In this document: one piece after another, positions 10,467 to 21,458 of the stretch
How the letters are laid out: the number at the start of each line of letters is the position of its first letter
Numbering within the stretch: position 1 is the stretch's first letter
Assembly: GCA_036245805.1 (NCBI GenBank)
Contig: BTRK01000003.1
Span: 45,002,044 to 45,066,043 of the forward strand
DNA: 64,000 nt
Direction: 5' to 3'
From: Pristionchus mayeri
Taxonomy: Eukaryota; Nematoda; Chromadorea; Rhabditida; Neodiplogasteridae
The notes under the pieces: generated by a model
What the model was told of the DNA's origin: nothing
Databases searched by the model: none
Seen by the model: the letters and a program-made list of their open reading frames with translations, nothing else
Made by a program: the position numbers and the translations under genes

Positions 10467-11370
10467 TAGATATGAGAAAATTTACATCTTGAACTTAGTG
10501 AAACAGGCAGAAAATTCAATGAATTACCTGGAAAAAAATAGCGAACTGAAGAGAGTATTAGAGAAAGGGTTTGGTAGAGAAGAACAAGAAGAAATTCTTA
10601 CAAATGAAACGGGATAGTAAGATTCGAAAAGCGTGACATGGAAGTTGTTGTGAAAATCCCACCCAACAGGTTACGTTCATTCTCTTTCAAGCTTTCCTCT
10701 TGTCTCTACACGATAGCTCCTTTAACCCCTCATATCCTATCATATTATATTTCCGATAGACGTGACAATTCAAGGCAAAAAGCAAACGGCGTGGCACAGC
10801 TTGTGAGATAAATCAAACTACCGTACTTCTCCCCCGCTCATCTACTACAATTGATCGTCGATGGAATCTTACCATGAGTGAGCGTGCGCAAGGGAGAAAA
10901 TCTGAAAAGTCGGTATGCTCTAAGAATAGATGAAAGAAAATCAAACAAAACTAACAACAATTTAACGATTATAATTGATTTTTATGCAGGCTTTTTCGCA
11001 TATCCAATCACTTCTAGAATAATGAGAAGAAGAATGAGAAACTTCTGTAACTTAAAATTTCCTGACAAGTGACACGACAGAATATTAACTTTCACTCACT
11101 TAATATAATCCATCCAAAATTAGATATAATATTTTCTCCCTGCCTTTCACTTGATTTGTCAGATTCTGCAGCAATGTAGCTAGTGCCCGCAGTAGCAGTA
11201 CCTCTCCACAGAACGCACGAAACAAGAAGCGCCTGAGAAGATAGGAACGTCTTGCTCACTCTCCACTTCAGACTACCACGAATATTCCGATTCCTCGCCC
11301 AATTCGCGAATGCTTCTTGTTGATATTTGTAGGATTGTTTCAGTGCCGTAACTGTTCATTTATCCAGGTG
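10467..11370. other. No gene seen
   Basis: AT-rich sequence without a convincing frame. Bases 10572-10620 resemble 6085-6115 (AAGAAGAAATT.TTACAA), i.e. intronic sequence of the FPGT copies. A CTGCAGCA-rich piece near 11165-11215 resembles dispersed pieces at 38465 and 49440. Confidence 0.4.
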
Positions 11371-11494
11371 TTTTAAAGGGGGCACGACATTTGCGCAACT
11401 AACCACCTCTCGCTCGACAGAGGTCATGGCAACTTGGGAGTTGTTTCATTGTTACCATTATGCCCTGTACTACATTATCGTATATAAATTTTTT

Positions 11495-11600
11495 TACCAG
11501 GCGATATTGAGTTTCAACGTATAGGGGGTCATGGAAATCCGTATACCATGAACCCCGGGTCGTTGATTTGGGGTAAACCTCAATATCGCCTAGTAACGAA
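11495..11600. mobile_element. Micro-foldback inserted into one arm only
   Basis: The left arm holds an extra stretch bounded by TTACCAGGCGATATTGAG and CTCAATATCGCCTAGTAA, complementary to each other. The right arm (about 13245-13275) lacks it and reads straight through. It is therefore a later insertion of roughly 105-120 bp into the left arm. Confidence 0.65.
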
Positions 11601-11605
11601 ATGTA

Positions 11606-11758
11606 TTTATCACGGATCTCCTGTAAAAGTGTAGGAAAGTGAGCTCCTTTTGCTACCAGAAAATATTTTATGTCACCGATTTCGTTTAAACTTGATTTGT
11701 GGATACCAGGGGGGGTCCGAGGAAGGCCTATCCGGTTGGTTTGGTAAAATTTGCGCAT
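11606..11758 (-). other. Conserved short open frame in foldback arm (FLVAKGAHFP motif)
   Basis: Fifty-one codons beginning MRKFYQTNRIGL and containing FLVAKGAHFP..LQE.RDK align without any gap to 60221-60373 on the plus strand in the related foldback (MSEIDQTK..GL ... FLVAKGAHFP..LQK.RDK). The open frame here continues to 11399 through unrelated arm sequence. Coding status is uncertain: only some of the differences are silent. It has no known family that I recognise. Confidence 0.4.
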
Positions 11759-12360
11759 TATCGATTTTTTGATCTACCACTTACAAAAGGCCATAAATCG
11801 CACAATATTGATCGTATCGAGAAAATTTTGTAATCAATTTTATTCGCATTGACGAGCTTTACAACTTTGCCAGCAACATAAAAAATGTAGGAATTGATTT
11901 TCATATCGATTTACCCGAAAAACTGTTTGATCTACCCAAAAATCGACGTTATGAGCATCACATATATCAAATACAAAGGGTTTTATTGCACCAGTGGATT
12001 CTCCAGACAAAATAAGGGGTGTTCACGTTGAGCGTTTTTCATATAAGTGTCACCCCACTATCGATTTACTATGGGATAAAATGAACTGTTCTGGACTTGG
12101 TCGATTTTTCGATGTGTTGGTTTTTTGGTTGTATCTTGGTTCAAAGTTGTCCAATCTTGCACTTAAAAAATGCAGTAGATAGCTCTCGGAAAGACGAAAA
12201 AGAATGACTCTGTGACACAAAGTGATGAGAGTACGCGTTTTCGAGTTATCTAACGAAAACTGCTAAAAATGATCACACAATGTATGTTTTCACACCTCTG
12301 ATCTAATCCATCGCTCATTTTGCCGTAGTATTGTATTTATGATGCCTTAGCACACATATA

Positions 12361-12555
12361 CAAACATATTTTCGCTTTGAGTCGACAAATAAATATGAAA
12401 GCCAGTCACAACTGTTCATATTCATCCAACCTAAAATTGCAAAACGAATTTATCAGGCGAAACTGGAAAATGGAGCGGCTAGTTCACGTGATGAATTAAA
12501 ATTAGATTATATTTGCGTATCCAAGCATAATAAATACAATACTACGGCAAAATGA
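12361..12555 (+). other. Exon-like open frame in the loop of foldback A
   Basis: The unpaired centre contains an open frame without ATG, starting about 12349 and ending TGA at 12553-12555. It includes KIAKRIYQAKLENGAASSRD and ends KHNKYNTTAK. Residue composition is protein-like and differs from the arms. It could be a captured exon or chance. I do not recognise the protein. Confidence 0.3.
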
Positions 12556-13589
12556 GCGATGGATTAGATCAGAGGTGTGAAAACATACATTGTGTGATCA
12601 TTTTTAGCAGTTTTCGTTAGATAACTCGAAAACGCGTACTCTCATCACTTTATGTCACAGAGTCATTCTTTTTCGTCTTTCCGAGAGCTATCTACTGCAT
12701 TTTTTAAGTGCAAGATTGGACAACTTTGAACCAAGATACAACCAAAAAACCAACACATCGAAAAATCGACCAAGTCCAGAACAGTTCATTTTATCCCATA
12801 GTAAATCGATAGTGGGGTGACACTTATATGAAAAACGCTCAACGTGAACACCCCCTTATTTTGTCTGGAGAATCCACTGGTGCAATAAAACCCTTTGTAT
12901 TTTATATATGTAATGCTCAAAACTTCGATTTTTGGGTAGATCAAACAGTTTTTCGGGTAAATCGATATGAAAATCAATTCCTACATTTTTTATGTTGCTG
13001 GCAAAGTTGTAAAGCTCGTCAATGCGAATAAAATTGGTTACAAAATATTCTCGATACGATCAATATTATGCGATTTATGGCCTTTTGTAAGTGGTAGATC
13101 AAAAATCGATAATGCGCAAATTTTACCAAACCAACCGGATAGGCCGTCCTCGGACCCCCAATGGTATCCACAAATCAGGTTTAAACGAAATCGGTGACAT
13201 AAAATATTTCTAGTAGCCTGCGTTCCTACATTCTTACAGGAGACCCGTGTTATGCAAATGTAGTACAGGGTATACTGGTAACAATGATACAACTCCCAAG
13301 TTGGTACGCCTTCTGCCAAGTGAGAGGTGCTTAGTTGCGCAAATGTCGTTCCCCCGTTTTAAAAACTGACAAACCAACACTGTGCAAGTAGTGAGCATGG
13401 AAGTTTGAAGTTGCAACAATTCTTAGTTAGATTTCAGAATTCCGTAAAAACGATTTCTCGTTAGCTTCTATTGGAACTGGTCAAAATATACTTCTAGGTC
13501 TTTCTTTCGACCTGTTTATCGCTGTCATACTTTTGAGTTTTTTTTCCCGTTGAGAGCGAGAGTAAAGTTTTAAATGATAATTTAGTGCT

Positions 13590-14168
13590 GAGTTAAAATA
13601 TCGCTATAAATAAAAGGGATGGTCTTATAAGAATAAATTGGCACCAATAGGGTTACATTGGGATTTTGTCGTGTGACGATTTTGACAAAACGGCTTGCGG
13701 ACTCTATTTATGTTCCTATACAGAAGGAGTACGCGTACGCCATGTTTCTGTTAGGCTTTCTTCCGATTTGGGTTTCTGAATTTTTATAAAAATAGTAAAA
13801 GTGTCTAAAATAAAAATAATTTCGGACTAGTAGCTTCGGCGTGTCCTGTTTTTGCTAGAACCGTAAGGAATGCTTAGCTGCGTCGTTATTGCGTCACAAT
13901 AGCCTGCTTGTCTCAGTCGTAATAACGATTCACAATTTAAGAGGCCGGATCTGAGAAGAGTCACTATTTCGCCCATACCCCCGAACATTCCGCCAAGAAT
14001 TCCGATTCAGGCCTTGGTACTAATAGGACCCAGAGTGCTTAGGGTCTTTAATTGAAATTTAACAGGGAGAGAGATCGCGCGACAACAAGTTGCGAAATGA
14101 GTGATTGCGAAACCTAGATACTCCGCTAGGACGGGGCCCCCGCCGAAGGCGGGGGGCAGCCGGACTAG
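13590..14168 (+). mobile_element. Helitron-like 3' end (5' border not found)
   Basis: A perfect hairpin CCCCCGCC-GAA-GGCGGGGG at 14137-14155 is followed after nine bases by CTAG (14165-14168) and then a T. Hairpin, short gap, CTRR and a flanking T are the hallmarks of a Helitron 3' terminus. The preceding few hundred bases differ in composition from their surroundings, but I could not fix the TC start, and no Rep/helicase is encoded. The start given is a guess. Confidence 0.45.
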
Positions 14169-16635
14169 TAATTGATAATGTAGAGAATGGGATCGGTTAC
14201 TTCACGTTCTTGTCATGCTTTCATCCTGTTCAGATTTCTGGAAGTTTTAAAATATTTTAACTAACGAAAATATGGGAATGTCAAACCACGAAATTTGGAG
14301 TTTGTGCAATAAGCAATCAGGAATCCTTACTGCCATAGTTTCGTGATCTGCGATGCAATAAATTTTCAAATTTCAAGGTACAATGAACAAGGAACGTTGG
14401 TGTTTTAGTCATACCTGTTTAGATGGCGGGGGCACTTACAGGGTGCGAGTAAAGTATGGTGACAAGTCTTTTATGTAATATCTCGCGAAGTAATGATAGC
14501 ATAGATTTCTGCTTTCGCCATTGTATGCCTGCGAACAGTACCTCCAACAATTTTATCACAGTTCCCCATCTATCGATTTTGTCTTTCAGAGCTTTTCGAT
14601 TTTCAAATTCGAAAAAATGGGCCCTTGGTCCGCAGCTCATTTTTCTCTTTAATTAATAATAAAAAATCTTCGGATAATAATTCCCTCACTTTCTCAACTT
14701 GAGTATGGAGAGCAACCATTCATCTTTAAAGTATACTTGTTTAGGCGGAAATACAATATCAGGAAACGGAGAAATATGAAAATAACTGCATCACACTTTG
14801 ATACGGAATTATCTTTTTGAAAAATCACATTTTCGAATTTCTTTCTCAGCATCCATATATTGAGATATAAACTTGTATGTTATATGCGAGGACCGAATTA
14901 TGAATTTTAATAGCGTCAAACTGAATGAAAACATGGTTTAAATTACTGAACCATACATGTGAAAATATGGCTGAAAACGACACTTGGGACAGATTCGAAA
15001 AAGGTACAGAATCAGATTCGCTTTCCCAATTTAAACTGAAAGCATATTTGCACTACTGAATGGACGTGTACCATATTACATACGGTTATATTTTTCTATC
15101 ATTCATATTTGAAGGACGCGACATCTTTATTCGAGAAAATTTTTTCGAGTGCCGTTCGTCACAGCTTACTTTTAAATATTTTTAAGCTGTATAACCAAAT
15201 CCCCAAATTAAATGGACACATATTTAGACTCGGGCACAAGTGCCCTTCTTAAGAAAAAATAATGGAATGCGCCACCTATTACATTGTTATAATGCGGCAT
15301 TAAAGAATACGACTCATGCAGTGAGAGAAACATGATCGTTTTTCTTCACTAAATTTTTAATAAATTAAATCTCGTAATCCAAAAGAAATATTTGTTTGAT
15401 ACATGAGCGCTAAATAGCTACATAGCTAAGGTACATGGTGCAAAAAATTGAGAAAAATTAAAACACTGCGCACCAAGTGGGTCTTAATTGAATTGTGTCA
15501 CAATACTTTTCTCGCACCCTGTAGAAGTGATCAATCGTCAACCATTGTGTGAAAACCCTTCATTACGATCGTTCCCTTTCAAGCACAGGCGATGCAGTAT
15601 CGCTTGAAGAGAGATACACGTTCACTTGCCATCCATTCAGATTTATATCTGCGTCCTTATCGTTGCTGTTTTCTGACAACCTGTGCTCCACACTAGAAAG
15701 AGCAGCTCTCTGCAGAAAGTGATCCTTTTTGTTATGGAAACGCGTGCAGATCCGATATTGTCAAAATGGAGAGGAAAGAGAGGTAATAGAGATGCACAAG
15801 GATTCAGATTTTTAGCTATACTCATTTTGAAATCCGACTATAGGTCAACATTTAGGTCCATTTGTTTTTCCATTTTTCGAATGAATGTCCGAGCCGAGTC
15901 AGATTTGGCGCAATATTTGCTCATCATTACTGTATATTACCTACTAAATTTGAGGTCTGTGGCTCGACGGAGAACGAAGATATATCAATTTTGCGAAAAT
16001 TTCTGGCTGTTTTCAATATACTTTTCTCAGAGATTGCGAAATGCGTTCAACAAGCTTGATGATGGATTCTACACAGTGGCTGTATTTCCTCCACAGGAAG
16101 TGGGGTAAGCCAGAAAAAACGGTAGAACCTACAATTATTTTTTCCGAACTTACTATCGAAGATTGCACGCTGATTTTAGCGCTTCGAATGCATTCCACGA
16201 ACGCAAACGTGTTATATTCTCGTATGGTTTAACTACCGATCAGTATCAATATCATATCCTTGAAGAAAGTTACGACGGTTTGAAATTTGCTGCCAAACTT
16301 TTGTCCGGTACTGAAATAATGCTCTCCTCTTTTTCTGGTTCTCTAGTCCGAAGTTTACGGACAACATGGACAAGGCAGATTGGGGTCGCTAAATTCATGT
16401 TTCTGTGGCGCAATACTGAATACAGCTTGCATTTCAAGCGCTGATGAAAATATGTAATATTTTGAAGAAACCATTTGAAGTTACATGTTGTATTTTTACC
16501 CGGCGAGTCCTCGAACCACAATTATTTGAAACACCAGCAGTTTGGTTAAGCCATGATCCTTTCGCGAATCATAAGAATACAATAATTATTCATAAAATCT
16601 CCTTTGCTTGTTTCTTAATATGCCTCTGTCCTCGT
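14169..16635. other. No intact gene; decayed duplicated motifs
   Basis: Contains two copies of the dispersed motif called M2 here (about 14300-14345 and 14375-14415: AACAAGGAA, AAGCAATCAGGAAT). An X-like remnant lies at about 15640-15715 (CTGTGCTCCACACTAGAAAG). The short open frames show no recognised motifs. Confidence 0.45.
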
Positions 16636-16639
16636 ACTG

Positions 16640-17765
16640 TTCCACTAGGTAGACGAACCGAGGAAGCGCGTAGTGATTGAATTCTACATGCCGTGACTCC
16701 CAAACTGTCGCCCCACCCGATCCTGTAAACTACAATTTTTTTTTATTAAAGTTGACTTTCAAATGTCGGTTTCACACTTGCTTTATCAATCCCCGGAAAA
16801 AACGGACATACAGTTGTTGAGCTATATCACTTCTAAATAAAAATACTATAATTACGGCCAATAAATTGAATGTTCATGAAGAAAAGTATTACCATGCCAT
16901 GTCTTATAAACCATTTGGCCATAAATATTAGGTTATACCTTTCGGCAAAAATAATTCGTTTATCTCATACCACGCATCAGAGTTTAGATTTCAATGCATG
17001 GTAGTATTACACTACAAAGACCCTAACTCGGGCTAAAAGGAAAATTGAAACATCCGATGGTGACAAGAGCAAACTTGAAAAAATAAATAGTCAGAAACTT
17101 TTGAGACAACCTAATATAATAAGAATGTAATCCATCCGAGCAAATACGAAATTAAATACCAGCTTTGGCGCCGGGTGGGTTGCTGACTAACGACGCACTT
17201 CTCTGCGTACTCCTACCATGGAATGGCAGCCAATCGCAATGAGAAGATCCTCACGATCAAAGATTAGAGATCAAAGATCATAACGACCAGTAAACATAAT
17301 CAATTATTCTCAAATATTATTTTTCATGAAAGTGCACGTGTTATAGTGAATTTATTGGAACGAGTGATTGAATTTGCGGCACAAGGTAGTTTACAGCTCC
17401 ATTATAGCCTTATCTCCCATGACCATAACTCGCTCGCAATACTGGGAACTTTTCTCTGAAATAATCAATTCATGCTCATCCGATCAAATTCTTCCCGTCT
17501 CTTCTCGGGAAGAGGAAATCCTTTTAATTTTTCAATATCAGATGTTTCATTATATATTTTGTCCATTTTATCCTCGTTTCTCTCACTATCTATCACATTC
17601 TCAAATAACCTCTTCTGGTATCATTTATGTATGGGAAAATTTGTTGGTTATTACGCATGTCAAGTAGTAAATCTCCAACCTCTTCTGATGTTTGTTCACC
17701 GCCGTTTAGTTCGAGGCAGTCCCACTTGGGTGGATGAGGAGAGGAGTCATTTCTCTCGCACTTCG
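16640..17765 (-). pseudogene. FPGT pseudogene copy 3 (exons 1-3)
   Basis: In minus-strand order, about 17670-17765 matches FPGT exon 1 (CCCAAGTGGGACTGCCTCGA, coding PKWDCL), 17162-17245 matches exon 2 (CCATGG...GAGAAGTGCGTCGTTAG with a disruption, then GGCGCCAAAGCTGGTA), and 16655-16735 is a poor exon 3 remnant. Order, orientation and intron positions agree with the intact gene, so this is a segmental copy. A small mariner-type MITE (16928-17114) sits in an intron. Confidence 0.6.
16928..17114. mobile_element. Possible mariner-type MITE
   Basis: The left end TTAGGTTATACCTTTCGGC and the right end (complement) TTAGGTTGTCTCAAAAGTTT share the mariner TTAGGTT start. Both are bordered by TA (16926-16927 and 17115-17116). 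Beyond the first bases the repeats are imperfect, so the call is tentative. Confidence 0.4.
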
Positions 17766-18510
17766 ATTTAGTGAGTAGAGCGAGAAAGCTCCGGAGGATG
17801 TCCTGTTACTGAAGAAGAAGGCGCATATAGATATCGAATGACTCCTAACTACAGATATCTACGAAAGCAATTGTAACCAAAATAATTCTATTTTAATATT
17901 ATTTTAAAAAAGATTGACATTTAAAATACAAAAGTTTGCAAAATGTTGCAAAAGTGTACAACTGTTCACATGAAATATGTGTATTGATCTTTTCCTTTAG
18001 TGATAGCTTGTCTGATTGCAAGAGATACGGTAATGGTATACTATCTAAATTTGATCTTTTGATCGTTGACTAATGTATCTCAATTAAACGTTCCATGCAA
18101 GGTTAACCTCAATCCTGTTCTCAACTTCGCTTTCCTGCTATGCCACCATATTTATGCCTTGCTTGAAAAATACAATCACCGACCTACATTACACCATTCA
18201 AAGTCAAATTGCATCCGCACAAGGCCATCACCGAATTACTACTGAAATGACCGTGGCTATGACTATGTACAACTTTCTAAACGGAAAACAACGAATCGTA
18301 AATAGGAAAACTACCGTACAATCTTACAGGGCACTAAACTCATCAACTCGATCAACCTTCAAAGATGAAAATAATCTAGAGAGGGGATACTGTACATAGA
18401 GGAGAGTGGGGGGATACAGGTCACACAATGCATCTAAAACGAAGTATTGATGAGGAATACTGTACATTCTACTCCAGCAGGCGAGATAGTGTGTGAATTG
18501 AAGAGAGTAT
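17766..18510 (-). repeat. Spacer between exon Z (18515) and FPGT copy 3
   Basis: Read on the minus strand, 18130-18410 matches the 5534-5720 block (ACAGTAGTTTTCCTAATT-like, GATTCGTTGTT, GGTCGGTGATTGTATTTTTC). It keeps the same order as in copy 1: exon Z, spacer, FPGT. No protein is predicted. Confidence 0.55.
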
Positions 18511-18514
18511 TTTC

Positions 18515-18655
18515 TCAATCGTACACTAGAATGGCTTTTCCTCCAGGATGGGTGAGTAGAAGGGCGAGGGTGGCGTATCCCAACTCGCATCTCATTCGAG
18601 TTACAGCCCATTCGCGACCAGAAGGAATCAGGGACGAACGCATGCAACGCTCCAA
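18515..18655 (-). pseudogene. Terminal exon Z (minus-strand copy)
   Basis: Forty-six intact codons of the Z frame (LERCMRSSLIPSGREWAV ... THPGGKAILVYD) end in TGA. Differences from the other copies are mostly silent. The preceding TTTTTTAG can serve as acceptor. It is preceded on its strand by W, Y and X remnants. Confidence 0.6.
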
Positions 18656-18894
18656 CTAAAAAATTCCATGCACCGCCTTCTCTACATACCAAACCTATTC
18701 TCGCCTAGTCAGTGATTCGCTGAGCTAAATTCTCGTAACGCCTCCACACTATTCTTGATATTCATTCGCACATCCCAAATCAAAAGCGCAACGTAAGAAA
18801 ATTTCCGATTCAATCCATTATCAGTTTCTGGATACATTTTTTCCGAGAAATTTTCCCTCTCTCACCAGTCCCATTTCTTCCATATCCGCCCTAC

Positions 18895-19045
18895 TCGAAT
18901 CCATTGACAATGACCGTTTCCATCCAACAATCAGTTTCCTGCAACCAGGCATTTCCTTGCTCCACTCGCACTCTATCTTTAATGAGCTTATGCAATAACA
19001 ATAAGTCGGCCGTAGTCAGTTTGCAGTAGCCTCCTTCAAATTTCA
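18895..19045 (-). pseudogene. Exon W (minus-strand copy, open frame)
   Basis: This is the best copy of exon W: a frame containing KFEGGYCKLTTADLLLLHK, then KDRVRVEQGNAWLQETDCWM. The same DNA is degenerate at 3105 and 4826. It lies between Y (19250) and Z (18515). Exon borders were not fixed. No recognised domain. Confidence 0.5.
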
Positions 19046-19249
19046 AAATTGAATGTGAACAACTACTGTTAACACAAATACCGCTTTCAATCAATCATTT
19101 ATTAATCATTTCTGGGAGGAAATGCATGATAAATGATTGATTGATTGGAATCTGTATTTGCGTCAATAGTAGTTGTTCCCATTAGCCTTTGAAAGGGTAA
19201 TAAAAATGCTGGCATTAGCCCTTTCATTGCGATTTCACCCATTGCACCC

Positions 19250-19382
19250 TCCCCACTCGCATATTCACTGCAGAAAGCAGTATCCTCCATGCGTCGAGTG
19301 AGTAACTGGGCTCTTCTTCTCTCCGCCCCCTCCAGAAGAGCGACCAAAGAGGCAGCAGATTGCGGCAGCCACGGAGGGAGAT
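19250..19382 (-). pseudogene. Exon Y (minus-strand copy, frameshifted)
   Basis: A CCTTCCAG acceptor precedes ATCTCCCTCCGTGGCTGCCG. Four bases (GTCT in the other copies) are missing after CGCAAT, which breaks the frame. The rest reads SLVALLEGAERRRAQLLTRRMEDTAFCSE in the restored phase of the other copies. Confidence 0.6.
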
Positions 19383-19689
19383 CTGGAAGGATGAGGAATG
19401 CGATGAGGATATAAATTTTCTGATCGGCAATTCCTGTTCAATCTTCTTTCGTCTCAATCATATCTCCAGAAATTTGATTCTCACTTGACACTTATTGTAT
19501 AAATTCCATTGCCGCTAAAGACCATTAAGTACAGCTCTTCGATTCCTTCAGTGTGAAGTTCTTGAAAATAATTAATAACCGAGTCCACTAGGTGAGCTCC
19601 CAATTTATCTTCACTACTATCTTGTTGCCTCCCCGTGCAGTTAATCTTCATCAGATTCCTTGTTGGTAATAATAAAGCAAATAATCATC

Positions 19690-19774
19690 CACCTCCTCCA
19701 GACAGGTCGCTCCTCTGGCTATCGTAGACAGCAGTTTGTCATAGGCATGCGAAGAATCGGTGACTGATAGAGAT
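19690..19774 (-). pseudogene. Exon X (minus-strand copy)
   Basis: After ATTCAG the frame reads SLSVTDSSHAYDKLLSTIA and CLEEVDD without a stop. It precedes Y, W and Z on the minus strand, confirming the order X-Y-W-Z seen on the plus strand at 4248-5359. Confidence 0.5.
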
Positions 19775-19882
19775 CTGAATAGAAAGAAGGGGAATGAATA
19801 GTGAATGCAGTTGTAATTGGGGAATGCGTTGTTTCAAGCGGCTTACGACAATCCATTATCAATAGGAGCCATCGATGTTTTA

Positions 19883-21458
19883 TAAGGTTGATGCAAAAGT
19901 CTTGTGGTTTTTTGCTATTTCGCCTTCCATCTTCCTTTTAGTTTGATCGATGAACTTTCGGATATTGATTACTAATGAGGCCTTGGATACTCTTTCATAT
20001 GCGCACCCTACCAGCATTGCCCAATCAGAGAGGCGAGAATTGGATAAAGTTAAATTTTACGAAATTCATCTGTCGAAAATGACAGATTTCTCAATATTAT
20101 TTTTTCTCTGAAGCAAGAATGCTTAATTTCTGTTGGTTATATGAAGCTCCAAACTTTAACCTATAAACACTTTTTCTCATGGATGCTGGAAGTTACAACC
20201 TTTCGAGAAATGAATTGATCTGTAAATGACTACATATTTCATTTTTTATGTTGATTTCGCATATTTTTGAAAAATGAGAAATTCAAATTTTCTGAAAGGG
20301 GAAAGAAGCAGGCGCCAATTTTTTTAATGATAATATAGCATCTTCGTGGGTAAATGTAGCGCACTCATGGAGAAGTCTGTATTATTGGCTACTGGAGAAA
20401 AAAATCCGAACAAATTACGCGTATCCAATGTTCACTGCTCATTTTCGCTATCATGTAATTCGGTTCAAATTTACCTATGCACCATATCTAGCATATTTTC
20501 TGAAAGAGTATGAATACTAGGCTCTGTACCAATATGAGGGTCCCAATATTTCTGTACCAATATAAGGGTCCCAAAGTCTTCTGTACCAATATAAGGGTCC
20601 CAAAAATTTCTGTACCAGTATAAGGGTCCCGAATAAAATTTCGCCATCAATAAGTAATATTACGTCATAACTGTGCAATATCGTGTTTCAGATGTGTTTA
20701 ATGGAAATCCATCTCTGTATTTGTGTTCCCTTCGTAACTCTGCGCAATCTCATCATAGAAGGATAGGTACTTGGCTAGGCTATTTTAACCAGTTGGACGA
20801 CTCTTTTTAGTTTCCAACTTTGATATTTCATCACCTTTTTGCATCTAGGCAAGCAGGTGTCGCTTACACCCCTGTAGTTAGCAAAGAGTGGTCAAGTACA
20901 TTGTCTTGAACCAATTTGCGAAGGGAACACAAATTCAGAGTTGGATCTCCTTTACACGCTTCAGAAAAACGGTGTTGCATAGTTATGATGCAAAATTACA
21001 TATTGATAACAGCAATTGGAATTATGTTTGGGACCCTTATACTGGTACAGATTACTTTGGGACCCTTATAATGGGACAGAAATTTTTGGGACCCTTATAT
21101 TGGTACAAATTCATTTGGGACCCTTATATTGGTACAGAATCCACCTTGGGACCCTTATATTGGTACAGAGCCGAATACTACTTCTCAGACAACCATATGA
21201 AGTTGTTTCATGCATTTTGCCTGCTAGTTGCCAGATGAATATATTGATGGCTAATTTTTGTACATAATTTGCAACCAGTTTAATTATAATTGCTTGCATT
21301 GATTGCGAGATATGTGTGATTGAAATATGGGCAAATAAAGTTCAAGCATACCACTAAATAATGCTATGTTTGTTGATCATTGGGATTAATGATACACGCG
21401 AATAATGATAGTTGAAAGTAGGGTCACAAAAAACCACAGGACTTTTGCATCAACCTTA
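19883..21458. mobile_element. Non-autonomous mariner-type element
   Basis: The ends TAAGGTTGATGCAAAAGTCT at 19883 and the complementary copy ending at 21458 form about 30-bp inverted repeats with one or two mismatches, flanked by TA (19881-19882, 21459-21460). TAAGGTTGxTGCAAAAGT is a mariner-type terminus. No transposase is encoded. The element contains a nested foldback minisatellite at 20521-21175. Confidence 0.85.
20521..21175. repeat. Foldback with GGGACCCTTATATTGGTACA minisatellite arms
   Basis: Four copies of the unit TGTACCAATATAAGGGTCCC lie at 20524-20632 and five inverted copies at 21028-21168, with unit spacing of about 27-34 bp. Internal sequence also mirrors (GTGTTCCCTTCG near 20724 against its complement near 20918; CATAACTGTGCAA against its mirror near 20977). 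The whole is a palindrome with a centre near 20850. Confidence 0.85.

Larger units (their letters stand above)
11378..13356. mobile_element. Large foldback element, TTTTAAA-flanked (type A)
   Basis: Arms of almost 1 kb mirror each other (for example CACGACATTTGCGCAACTAA near 11382 against its complement near 13330) around a loop at about 12345-12545. TTTTAAA lies on both flanks (11371-11377 and 13357-13363), as in the palindromic TTTAAA-target families known from Caenorhabditis. The inner parts of the arms are homologous to the foldback at 59050-60382. It encodes no transposase, but it does contain a conserved short frame (11606-11758) and an exon-like frame in the loop. Confidence 0.9.

Noticed and set aside
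14137..14155. GC hairpin as a bacterial-type terminator
   Set aside because: There is no T-tract and the setting is eukaryotic; the CTAG after it fits a Helitron end better.
20521..21175. Repeat-spacer array as CRISPR
   Set aside because: Units are inverted between halves, spacers are short and similar, and the array is part of a transposon in nematode-like DNA.
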